Below, piece by piece: positions 1 through 7,491 of a DNA stretch of 64,000 bases (its first letter is position 1; each line of letters begins with the position of its first letter). The stretch is from Methylacidimicrobium tartarophylax. Lineage in GTDB: Bacteria; Verrucomicrobiota; Verrucomicrobiia; Methylacidiphilales; Methylacidiphilaceae. A model generated the notes under the pieces. The model was not told where the DNA came from, ran no database searches, and saw nothing but the letters and a program-made list of their open reading frames with translations. Position numbers and translations under genes: made by a program. The stretch is taken from positions 38,906 to 102,905 of the forward strand of contig NZ_CABFVA020000012.1 in NCBI RefSeq assembly GCF_902143375.2. Reading direction: 5' to 3'.

Positions 1-812
1 CAAAGGAGTTCCGTGAGTTCGCGCTGACGTACGGCCTCGTTCTCCCGCTCTTCCTCAGCGCATGCCAGCGCTTCCGCCATGCCGACGATCGCCGCGACAT
101 TCTCCGTGCCCGCCCATCGGCTTCCTTCCTGCTCCCCTCCAAAGATGACCCGATCCAGGGGGAGGCCGGCCCGGACATAGAGCAAGGCTCCTCCGAGCGG
201 CCCTCCAAACTTATGAGCCGCCAGGCTGGCAGAGGATACCCCCCAGTGCGCGAAGCAAAGCTCTTCCTTCCCGGCGCTCTGGACGACGTCGCTATGAAAG
301 ACAACCCCTCGCTCCTCGCAGAGCTCTCCAATCGCCCGCATCGGCTGCCGCGTACCGATCTCGTTGCTCGCCGAAAGAATGGAGACGAGCGTCGTCTCGG
401 GGCGAAAGCTTTCTTCCAGCGCTTCCAGACGGACGGCCCCGAATCGATCGACCGGCGCCCTGCATACGGTGAATCCTTCTTCTTCGAGGAAGGCCATCGA
501 CTTGAGCACCGCTGGATGCTCCACAGCCGAGCAGATCAGGTGCCTGCCCTTTTTCTGCAAGCCGCGCGCCAGCCCGACCACGCCCAGGGTGTCGCTCTGG
601 CTGCCGCTGGCCGTGAAGACGATCTCCCTCGGCTGCACCCGCAAAAGGGCGGCAATTCTTTCCCGGGCTAGATCCACTGCCGCACGTGCGCTTCTTCCTT
701 CCGCATGCAAGCTGGAGGGATTGCCCCGCGGATCCAGGTAGGGCTCCATGGCCGCTCGAGCCCTGGGCTCCAAGGGAGTCGTCGCATTGTAGTCGAGATA
801 GATCCGACTCAT
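1..812 (-). CDS. Cysteine desulfurase, NifS/IscS family (C-terminus off the window)
   Basis: This PLP enzyme takes sulfur from cysteine for Fe-S cluster and thio-cofactor assembly. The reverse-strand reading begins MSRIYLDYNATTPLEP, the usual opening of the family. It continues with the PLP-lysine segment SLAAHKFGGPLG (about residue 204) and the following GGEQEGSRWAGTEN block, which matches the family's GGxQE-R-GTEN signature. About 270 residues are present; the remaining 100 or so, including the active-site cysteine loop, lie beyond base 1. The start ATG (812-810) overlaps the cysE stop as ATGA, so the two genes are translationally coupled. Cysteine synthesis and cysteine sulfur mobilisation are therefore in one operon. 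Family assignment is firm; NifS versus IscS versus a tRNA-thiolation role cannot be decided here. Confidence 0.93.
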   Translation of the reverse strand, partial: MSRIYLDYNATTPLEPRARAAMEPYLDPRGNPSSLHAEGRSARAAVDLARERIAALLRVQPREIVFTASGSQSDTLGVVGLARGLQKKGRHLICSAVEHPAVLKSMAFLEEEGFTVCRAPVDRFGAVRLEALEESFRPETTLVSILSASNEIGTRQPMRAIGELCEERGVVFHSDVVQSAGKEELCFAHWGVSSASLAAHKFGGPLGGALLYVRAGLPLDRVIFGGEQEGSRWAGTENVAAIVGMAEALACAEEERENEAVRQRELTELL

Positions 813-1699
813 GCGCCGTCGACGATTCCGGGGTCCGATCCCCGTTTTCGAACTTCGGCTTCCTGCGCGACCAACGTCACCACCGAGTAGGGCGGCACCG
901 CCTCCGTGAGCCAGACGTTTCCCCCAATCACGCTGTGCGCGCCGATAACCGTCTCTCCCCCGAGGATCGTCGCGCCGGGATAAATCGTCACGTGATCCTC
1001 GATCGTCGGGTGTCTCTTGCTTCCTCGAAGCTTTCTTCCCCCGGCGGTCGATCGCGCCCCAAGGGTGACGCCATGGTAGATCTTGACGGCTTCGCCAATC
1101 CGACAGGTCTCCCCGATGACAATCCCTGTTCCATGATCGATGAAGAAGTGAGGGCCGATCTCCGCGCCAGGATGAATGTCGATTCCCGTCCGGCTGTGGG
1201 CCCATTCCGTCATCATGCGCGGCAGCAGCGGCACACCGCGCAGGTACAGAAGATGGGCCAGCCGATAGGTCGCAATCGCTTCCACTCCCGGATAGGCGAG
1301 CAGGACTTCTTCGGTGCTTGCTGCCGCCGGATCTCCGCAAAACGTCGCCGCGACATCGGTGGCAAGCCTCTTCCGTATTTCCGGAAGCTGTTCGAGAAAC
1401 CAGCCGGCGACCGCATCCGCCGCCAACCCGGATTCCTCGTTCTGGCCCACACTCATGCGAAGTTCTTCGATCAAACCCCGATGGAGTCGCGCCAGCCTCT
1501 CCTCGACGAAGTCGGTCAACTCCCGAGAGGAGTGTGGTGGAGGGGAGTGAAAACCGGGGAAAAGCAGGGCCAGAAGATCTTCCATGAATCGGCCTACGGC
1601 CGGCTTCGAAGGAAGGTTGGCACGGTCGGCCCGATTCGCGCCCCCATCCTCTTCGTAGGACCGGAGCATCGCTTCGCAAAGTCCGGGAAGTGGCATCAC
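809..1699 (-). CDS. cysE: Serine O-acetyltransferase
   Basis: It acetylates L-serine with acetyl-CoA, the first step of cysteine synthesis, in the cytoplasm. The 296-residue protein has an alpha-helical N-terminal half and a C-terminal left-handed beta-helix of hexapeptide repeats. Diagnostic segments are GIDIHPGAEIG, FFIDHGTGIVIGETC (catalytic His region) and IYHGVTLGA, followed by HPTIEDHVTIYPGATILGG. The long N-terminal part, with a SATase-like helical domain before the repeats, is like the longer bacterial SATs. The frame opens GTG-ATG, so the start may be the ATG at 1696. It lies upstream of and overlaps the cysteine desulfurase gene, which supports a cysteine/Fe-S role. Confidence 0.93.
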   Translation of the reverse strand: MMPLPGLCEAMLRSYEEDGGANRADRANLPSKPAVGRFMEDLLALLFPGFHSPPPHSSRELTDFVEERLARLHRGLIEELRMSVGQNEESGLAADAVAGWFLEQLPEIRKRLATDVAATFCGDPAAASTEEVLLAYPGVEAIATYRLAHLLYLRGVPLLPRMMTEWAHSRTGIDIHPGAEIGPHFFIDHGTGIVIGETCRIGEAVKIYHGVTLGARSTAGGRKLRGSKRHPTIEDHVTIYPGATILGGETVIGAHSVIGGNVWLTEAVPPYSVVTLVAQEAEVRKRGSDPGIVDGA

Positions 1700-1853
1700 C
1701 TACCGGACGAATCTCTGTCCGCCCCTCGCACTCATCTTCTTCTCTTGTCGACCGCCAAGCTCCAGCCCGGTTCGCTCCAATGAGGGCATCTTTCCCCATC
1801 GGGTTCGTTGTCGATCCTCTTCTTTTCCTCTAAATTCTCATAAATTCCCCCAT

Positions 1854-2771
1854 ATGGCCGCCGTCGCAAGCGCAATTTGGCATCTTCTCAACTTGCCTGA
1901 GTCTCTCCCATGGCCGAAATCCTACGCGGTTCTCGGCTCCCCGATCGCCCATTCCCTCTCTCCGGCGATCCACCAAGCGGCATTCGCCGCCATCGGCTGG
2001 CCGGGAGGATACGGGCGTGTAGAGGTGGACACCGCCGGACTCGGCTCGGTCGTCGATCGGCTCAAAAGGATCGGCTTTTCCGGATGGAACTGCACCGCCC
2101 CCCTCAAGCAGGAGATGTTTCGGCTCTGCGACCGGCAGGCCACCACCGCGGTACAGCTCGGTGCGGTCAACACGGTGCGGCACGAGAAAGGGATGCTCGA
2201 GGGGCACAATACCGATGGGAAGGGATGGGTGCTCGCCCTGGAGGAGGCCTTTCCTGTTTCCCTTCGGGAACTGCGCGTCCTCTTCCTGGGCCTCGGTGGG
2301 GCGGGTGCGGCCCTCGCTCGCCAGGCTTCCTGGGAGGGTTGCCCGCTTCTTCACCTCGCCAATCGCACGACCTCCAAGGCCCTTAGCCTGGCCGGAGAGC
2401 TCGAGCCGCGCTCCCGGATCGAGGTCGTACCGTGGGAGGATGTCCCTCTTTGCCGAGCCGCCTCGAATGCCGACCTTCTCGTCTGTTCTCTCACCGATGA
2501 GCCCGCTCTTTTGAGGAATCCCGGCTTTCTCGATCGGCTGCTTCGTCCCGGTCTTTTCGTCTTCGACCTGCGCTATTGGCCCGCCCATCTGCCTCTGCTC
2601 CAAGCTGCTCGGACAAGAGGCGCCTTGACGGCGAACGGACTCGGAATGCTCCTGTATCAGGCAGCCCTGGCTTTTGAACTCTGGACGGGGACTTCCGCAC
2701 CCATTTCAATCATGCGCGAAGCAGTTTCTGCTTCTCTTGCCCCGAGCACAGCCGAAAAGGGTTCCGGCTGA
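1854..2771 (+). CDS. aroE: Shikimate dehydrogenase (NADP)
   Basis: It reduces 3-dehydroshikimate to shikimate in aromatic amino acid synthesis. The shikimate-binding SLSPAIH block is at about residues 34-40. NCTAPLKQ carries the catalytic lysine (K85), and the catalytic Asp follows in HNTDGKGW (D121). GLGGAGAALARQ is the NADP-binding glycine loop of the C-terminal Rossmann domain. At 305 residues it is slightly longer than typical AroE (about 270-290) because of an N-terminal extension of about 20 residues, so an internal start is possible. The NCTAP variant replaces the common NVTxP motif. It sits alone between cysE (divergent) and the dnaA upstream region. Confidence 0.93.
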   Translation: MAAVASAIWHLLNLPESLPWPKSYAVLGSPIAHSLSPAIHQAAFAAIGWPGGYGRVEVDTAGLGSVVDRLKRIGFSGWNCTAPLKQEMFRLCDRQATTAVQLGAVNTVRHEKGMLEGHNTDGKGWVLALEEAFPVSLRELRVLFLGLGGAGAALARQASWEGCPLLHLANRTTSKALSLAGELEPRSRIEVVPWEDVPLCRAASNADLLVCSLTDEPALLRNPGFLDRLLRPGLFVFDLRYWPAHLPLLQAARTRGALTANGLGMLLYQAALAFELWTGTSAPISIMREAVSASLAPSTAEKGSG

Positions 2772-3130
2772 GTACCCGCTCCCGTCCCCTCCCTTCCGCC
2801 GATTCCAGATTGACGGAATTTCGTCTTCCGTTTCGGCCAAGGAGGAGCAGGAAATATTCTGCCGTCAACGGAAAGGAAAAATAGTTTCCCCGCTGAGAGA
2901 TTCCCTTGTCCACTCTCCTTCCAAAACTTAGGATCCGTCTTTCTACCGAGCACGAGGCCGATTCGTCGGTCGAAGTTCCTGTGAACAACCTTGCAAATTG
3001 GTGCGTAGGCTTGCTCTTGTCGATTGCTCGAATCCAACCTTATTCTATCATGCAACAGTTTGATGGTCATATATTTATGAACTACAAGCTCTGCGAAGTC
3101 CGAGCTCATGCCCATCTTGGTGAATAAGTT
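2772..3130. promoter_or_regulatory. dnaA upstream region, probable part of the chromosomal origin
   Basis: This is a 359-bp gap without a credible gene. DnaA-box-like 9-mers (consensus TTATNCACA) occur on the minus strand at 2980-2988 (TTGTTCACA), 3119-3127 (TTATTCACC) and 3130-3138 (TTATTCACA, exact to the relaxed consensus). The last two are tandem with 2 bp between them, and the final one covers the dnaA GTG start. Between them, around 3041-3084, is an AT-rich stretch with ATATATTTAT that could be an unwinding element. The layout fits a bipartite origin with dnaA autoregulation. Box affinity and unwinding are inferred, not shown. Confidence 0.6.
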
Positions 3131-4504
3131 GTGAATAACACGTCCGCAGAGTTCGGGTGGATCTGGGAAAAAGTCTGCCAGGAGATGCAAACTACGGCGT
3201 CTCGCGACGCGGTGGAACGCTGGTTTTGCCCCCTTCGAATTCTGGCCCTCTCCGAGGAGCAGATCACCCTGGAAGCACCAGACTCCATTTACCGTTATTG
3301 GATTGAAGAAAATTATCTGCCTCAGCTTTCCAGCGCCTTGGCGAAAATTCTCGGGCGACAGGTGCGTGTCGTCTTTCCCGCCGCGCCCTCCGGAACCCAT
3401 GCCGCTGCTGCAGAGCAGCCCCGGAAGGCAGAGAAACCGGAACTACGAACGAATGGTGCCTCGGAAACGGTCTCTTCCAACGGCTTGAATCCCCGGTACA
3501 CGTTTGACTCCTTCATCGTCGGAGCCAATAGCGAATTTGCTGATGCCGCCGCCCATGCCGTCGCAAACGCACCGGCACGCGCCTACAACCCCGTTTTCTT
3601 TTACGGCAAAGTCGGCCTCGGAAAAACGCATCTCATGCAGGCGATCGGCAACGGGATTCATCGTCTTCACCGTTCCCTGAAAGTCCAGTATGTTACTTGC
3701 GAGCAGTTCACCAACGAGTTCATCGACGCGATCCAAAAGGGAGCCCTGCTCCGTTTTCGCAGGAAGTACCGAGAGGTCGACGTTCTCCTCCTCGACGACG
3801 TCCAGTTTCTGGCGGGAAAAGAGCGGTCGCAGGAAGAGTTTTTTCACACCTTTAACTGCCTCTTCGATGGGAGTAAGCAGATCGTTCTGACCAGCGACGC
3901 GGTTCCCAGCGCCATGCAGACTCTGGAAAAACGGCTCACCTCTCGATTCGAATGGGGGCTGACCGCTGAACTTCTTCCTCCACAATTGGAAACCCGCTTA
4001 GCGATTCTGCGCCACAAGATGCGTATCCTCTCGATCTCGGTGCCCGATGAAATTCTCTCCACCATCGCAGAGCGTATCCAGAGTAACGTCCGCCAACTCG
4101 AGGGTGCCCTCAATCGAGTCGCCGCCTTCGCCGCCCTTCATCCGGAAAGACTCACGGCCGGACAGGTGCAACTCCTTCTTAAGGATCTATTTAATAAACA
4201 TTCCACTCATAGCGTGACCATCGAGTCGATTCAGAAACAGGTTGCCGAGACCTTTGATATTCGGCTTGCGGACATGACCAGCAAGCGAAGGCTGGCTCAC
4301 ATCACGCTGCCCCGCATGGTCGCCATGTACTTGAGCCGTAAGTTCACTACCTGCTCCCTTGCGGAAATCGGCGAAAACTTCGGCGGCCGAGATCACGGAA
4401 CCGTCCTTCATGCCCAGCGCGTGGTGGCGGAAAAACTGCAATCCGAATCGCGTTTCGAGACTGTCGTCCGCGAGCTGATTGAAAAACTAGAGAATCCGGA
4501 GTAA
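3131..4504 (+). CDS. dnaA: Chromosomal replication initiator protein DnaA
   Basis: This AAA+ ATPase binds DnaA boxes and opens the origin. The 457-residue protein has all four domains. There is an N-terminal helicase-loading domain and a short variable linker (about 85-120). The AAA+ core has Walker A GKVGLGKT (159-166) and Walker B VDVLLLDD (to D223). The C-terminal DNA-binding domain has the DnaA signature GGRDHGTVLHAQ near residue 415. The start is GTG, with a DnaA box (3130-3138) lying directly over it, which would allow autorepression. Its neighbour is dnaN, the usual origin arrangement, although recF does not follow here. Confidence 0.98.
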   Translation: MNNTSAEFGWIWEKVCQEMQTTASRDAVERWFCPLRILALSEEQITLEAPDSIYRYWIEENYLPQLSSALAKILGRQVRVVFPAAPSGTHAAAAEQPRKAEKPELRTNGASETVSSNGLNPRYTFDSFIVGANSEFADAAAHAVANAPARAYNPVFFYGKVGLGKTHLMQAIGNGIHRLHRSLKVQYVTCEQFTNEFIDAIQKGALLRFRRKYREVDVLLLDDVQFLAGKERSQEEFFHTFNCLFDGSKQIVLTSDAVPSAMQTLEKRLTSRFEWGLTAELLPPQLETRLAILRHKMRILSISVPDEILSTIAERIQSNVRQLEGALNRVAAFAALHPERLTAGQVQLLLKDLFNKHSTHSVTIESIQKQVAETFDIRLADMTSKRRLAHITLPRMVAMYLSRKFTTCSLAEIGENFGGRDHGTVLHAQRVVAEKLQSESRFETVVRELIEKLENPE

Positions 4505-4717
4505 ACAAGCGAAGAACCGTGGTGAATAACTCGATGCATTGGGTTTCGACAGAGGAGTTGATCGCGGAAACCCCACTGGACAACTAAGTTATTCACAAAA
4601 TCGCATCCAGCACAAAGCGTTGTATTCCATAAGCTTACAGAATTATTCCCAGGCTTTGCGCGCCAAGAAGATGATTACGATGAAGAAATCCTTTCTCCTT
4701 TAACCACAGACTTGCCC
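4505..4717. promoter_or_regulatory. dnaA-dnaN intergenic region with DnaA-box cluster (probable oriC)
   Basis: Four DnaA-box-like 9-mers lie in 213 bp: 4521-4529 (TTATTCACC, minus strand), 4589-4597 (TTATTCACA, plus, exact to TTATNCACA), 4643-4651 (TTATTCCCA, one mismatch) and 4700-4708 (TTAACCACA, one mismatch to TTATCCACA). The stretch is richer in A/T than the flanking genes. With the boxes upstream of dnaA it forms a plausible bipartite oriC. No gene is seen here. Confidence 0.65.
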
Positions 4718-5818
4718 ATGCAATGCGAAATTGTTCGAACTTCCTTTCTGGACGCCCTTGGCTTAGCCCAAAGCGTTGCCGGTGGCCGCACCACGCTGCC
4801 GATCCTGAACAATGTGCTCCTAGAAGCGGATTCGGCGGGAAAACTTTCGCTTTTTGCGAGTGATCTTCAGACGACCCTCCGGCTTCGGATCGATGCGGAA
4901 GTAAAAGAAGCCGGACGAACTACCCTACCTGCCCGCCGCCTCTTCGCGATCGCCAAGGAAGTGTCCGCCAAGCAGCTTGCACTGACGACCAACGAGAAAG
5001 AGGAAAGTACGGTTACGGGAGGCTCTTCTTCGTTTCGTCTTTTCGGCTTGGCGGCTGCCGATTATCCGGCTCCTCCCCCTCTGAGCGATTCTCCGTCCTT
5101 CGGCATTTCGCAAGCTGCTTTGGTAAGACTGCTTCGCCATACGGCTTATGCCATGTCGAACGACGAAATGCGCTATGTGCTCAATGGAGCTCTCTTTTGC
5201 TGGAAAGAAAAAAACCTCACCGTAGTGGCGACGGACGGAAAACGTTTAGCCCTGATGGAAAGTCCGGTTTCGGACGGGACGGAGGACGAGATCCAGGGGA
5301 TCGTGCCCGCGCGGGCAGTTACGGAACTCCTGCGGATTCTTGGCGATGAGGAGAGGAAGGTCACGATCTGGCTCGAGCCGAACCGGCTCCTTTTGCAGTC
5401 GGGGGAGGTCTTGTTTTCGTCGAAGCTCGTAGACGGGAAATATCCCAACTATCGAGCGGCGATTCCGGAGGGCGCCTCGGAAAAGATTCATGTTTCACGA
5501 GAAGCATTCCTCTCCGGCTTGCGACGGGTCTCGATCGTTGCGGGAGAAAAGGTTGTCCCGGTCCGACTGCGCTTTGAAAATAACGAGCTTGAGCTCTCCT
5601 GCAGCTCTGCGGAGATTGGGGAAGCGAAGGAGGCGATTCCGATCCGCTATGGCGGTAAGGAAATTCGTGCCGCATTCAACGTCGCTTATCTGATCGATCC
5701 ACTACGGGAAAGCACGGTGGACGAAGTAGTCCTCCAGGTCGGAGAAGCTTCGGGGCCTTGCACGTTCAAGGACGAAGAAACTTTCCTCTACGTTGTGATG
5801 CCGATGCGCAATGCTTAA
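4718..5818 (+). CDS. dnaN: DNA polymerase III beta subunit (sliding clamp)
   Basis: This ring-shaped processivity clamp tethers Pol III, ligase and mismatch-repair proteins to DNA. The 366 residues show three repeated clamp domains. Family segments include the RTTLPILNNVLLEA block near the N-terminus, VVATDGKRLA in the middle domain, and the C-terminal ending VVMPMR. The ATG at 4718 (MQCEIVRTSF) is preferred; a TTG two codons upstream (4712) is an alternative. The next gene starts inside the last codons of dnaN, so the operon continues. The coding sequence contains a parS-like site (5491-5506). Confidence 0.97.
   Translation: MQCEIVRTSFLDALGLAQSVAGGRTTLPILNNVLLEADSAGKLSLFASDLQTTLRLRIDAEVKEAGRTTLPARRLFAIAKEVSAKQLALTTNEKEESTVTGGSSSFRLFGLAAADYPAPPPLSDSPSFGISQAALVRLLRHTAYAMSNDEMRYVLNGALFCWKEKNLTVVATDGKRLALMESPVSDGTEDEIQGIVPARAVTELLRILGDEERKVTIWLEPNRLLLQSGEVLFSSKLVDGKYPNYRAAIPEGASEKIHVSREAFLSGLRRVSIVAGEKVVPVRLRFENNELELSCSSAEIGEAKEAIPIRYGGKEIRAAFNVAYLIDPLRESTVDEVVLQVGEASGPCTFKDEETFLYVVMPMRNA
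5491..5506 (+). promoter_or_regulatory. parS-like centromere site inside dnaN
   Basis: TGTTTCACGAGAAGCA matches the classical 16-bp parS palindrome TGTTTCACGTGAAACA at 14 of 16 positions, including the whole TGTTTCACG half. It lies about 0.9 kb from the densest DnaA boxes, where parS sites normally cluster, and a ParB gene is in the same window (38972). As a single coding-sequence match it could be chance. Confidence 0.45.
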
Positions 5819-6200
5819 TCGATCTGGATTTGTGGCTCTTTTCGAGGAACCTCTCGATCGGGACAGGGTCGAGGAAATGGTTACCCACTGGATTGCCCGA
5901 TTTGAAAGGGTGGAGCAGGCCCTGCCGGGTGGAGTGGGAGCGGGGGCGGCGACGATGGAAATCCGAGTTGCTTCGGACCTCTTCTGGGAAGATTACCCCC
6001 AGTTCCGAATCTCGGAAGGAGAGACCTTTGCCTGGGTCTACCTGGCGATGACCCGAAGGAGCATCGAGACGACGGGGTTTTCGACGCCCGGGATTCCGCT
6101 TTCCCTGGAGGTTCTCCTCGAACTTCCCCGGATTTGCGAAATCATCGACGAGAAGAACGAAGAGCGTTTAACTCAGCTGGAGCAGCAAGGCATCCTATGA
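5811..6200 (+). CDS. Hypothetical protein between dnaN and lspA
   Basis: No family is recognised. The 129-residue protein is acidic, has no signal peptide or membrane segment, and ends in a charged helix. It has a central strand-rich part rich in aromatics (WEDYPQF, FAWVYLAM). Its ATG lies inside the dnaN end (8-bp overlap) and its TGA overlaps the lspA ATG (ATGA). It is thus translationally coupled on both sides and almost certainly expressed. The context gives no clear function. It lacks the features of RecF or a DUF721-type protein, which often follow dnaN. Confidence 0.8.
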   Translation: MLNRSGFVALFEEPLDRDRVEEMVTHWIARFERVEQALPGGVGAGAATMEIRVASDLFWEDYPQFRISEGETFAWVYLAMTRRSIETTGFSTPGIPLSLEVLLELPRICEIIDEKNEERLTQLEQQGIL

Positions 6201-6736
6201 CTTCGCTCCTTCGCCCGAACGGCGATGGGCTCGGGTCCGTTTCTTCTGGAGAGCGAAAAGGCGAACCCACGCGCCGGAGAGCGCCAGCGCCTTTCTTTTG
6301 GGGACTTTTGCTCGGGTTATTTCTTCTCGACCAGGGGACGAAGACATTGATTCTCCGCTTCAGCGATCACTTAACCCTTTCCGTGATTCCCGGGCTGCTG
6401 AATCTTGTTTCCGTCCGGAACACCGGAATCGTCTTCGGGCTCTTTTCCGGGGAGAACTGGTTATGGATCGGAGTAGGAGCCGCGTTTCTTCTCGTTGGAT
6501 TCTGGATTGGCCGAAGGCTCGATTGGAGGCGACGAGAGACAAACGTGATTGCTGCCCTTCTTGCGGCGGGAGCGGCTGGGAATCTCAGCGACCGGATCCT
6601 TCACGGATTTGTCGTCGACTTCATCGATCTCTACGTCGGTCCCTGGCACTGGCCGAGCTTCAATGTCGCCGATAGCTGCCTTTGCCTCGCTTCTCTCTGG
6701 ATTGTCTTTCGGTTTGGCCTTGCTCCGGGTCGCTGA
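6197..6736 (+). CDS. lspA: Lipoprotein signal peptidase (signal peptidase II)
   Basis: This inner-membrane aspartyl protease cleaves the signal peptide of diacylglyceryl-modified prolipoproteins. There are four hydrophobic segments in 179 residues. The conserved blocks are LDQGTK, NTGIVFG, GNLSDR followed by GFVVDFIDLY, and WPSFNVADS. The two catalytic aspartates are likely D141 and D159. The N-terminal cytoplasmic tail of about 30 polar residues is longer than usual. The ATG at 6197 is chosen because it overlaps the previous stop as ATGA; an in-frame ATG lies further upstream, inside the preceding gene. Confidence 0.95.
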   Translation: MTSLLRPNGDGLGSVSSGERKGEPTRRRAPAPFFWGLLLGLFLLDQGTKTLILRFSDHLTLSVIPGLLNLVSVRNTGIVFGLFSGENWLWIGVGAAFLLVGFWIGRRLDWRRRETNVIAALLAAGAAGNLSDRILHGFVVDFIDLYVGPWHWPSFNVADSCLCLASLWIVFRFGLAPGR

Positions 6737-6816
6737 CTCGGACGCCGCCCGAACACGAAAAGGGGGCAATGGATGGCGTAGGCTGCCGCGTCGAAGCACG
6801 CGAGATTCCACATTCC

Positions 6817-7491
6817 ATGCGAATATTGATCGTCGAAGACGAGGAGAAGATCGCCGCCTTTATTCGGAAGGGCTTGGAAGAGCAAGGTTTTGTCGTAGAC
6901 ACACTGACGCGAGGCGACGAGGCGCTCTTGGCCCTGGCCAACCAGCCTTATGATGCGGCGGTGCTTGATGTCTTCTTGCCTGGGCGCGATGGTTTGAGCG
7001 TGCTCCGTGCCGTTCGGCGCCGCGGCATCCATCTGCCCGTGCTCTTGCTGACGGCCAGAGGAGAGATCTATGAACGGGTCGAGGGACTCGAGAGCGGAGC
7101 GGACGACTATCTTCCCAAGCCGTTTGCCATGGAAGAGCTGGTGGCGCGTTTGCGTGCCCTCCTTCGCCGCGCGGCCGGGGTGGGACTTTCCCTCTACCAG
7201 GTGGATGATCTGACCTTGAACCTGGTGAGCCGGGTCGCCACGAGGGGCGAGCGAAGAATCGAGCTCACGGGCCGGGAGTTTTCCCTCTTGGAGCTCTTGA
7301 TGCGCTCTCCCGGAAAGGTTTTCACGAGAACCGAGATCTGCGAGCATGTCTGGAACTTCCACTTCGATCCGGGAACAAACCTGGTCGATGTCTACATTCA
7401 GAAATTGAGGAAGAAGATCGACGAGGGGCAGGACCGGAAACTCATTCAGACGGTCCGGGGAATCGGATATCGAATCGAGGAGTCCTCATGA
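6817..7491 (+). CDS. OmpR/PhoB-family response regulator
   Basis: This is a DNA-binding transcription regulator controlled by phosphorylation. Residues 1-115 form a receiver domain with acidic pocket VEDE, phospho-acceptor D51 (VLDVFLPGRDG) and K101 (LPKPF). Residues 125-224 form a winged-helix Trans_reg_C domain (ELTGREFSLLELL, then the YIQKLRKKID and VRGIGYRI blocks). The start MRILIVEDE at 6817 is the canonical one. An ATG at 6769, behind a G-rich sequence, would add 16 residues. The stop overlaps the sensor kinase start (ATGA), so the pair is co-translated. The target genes are unknown. Confidence 0.94.
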   Translation: MRILIVEDEEKIAAFIRKGLEEQGFVVDTLTRGDEALLALANQPYDAAVLDVFLPGRDGLSVLRAVRRRGIHLPVLLLTARGEIYERVEGLESGADDYLPKPFAMEELVARLRALLRRAAGVGLSLYQVDDLTLNLVSRVATRGERRIELTGREFSLLELLMRSPGKVFTRTEICEHVWNFHFDPGTNLVDVYIQKLRKKIDEGQDRKLIQTVRGIGYRIEESS

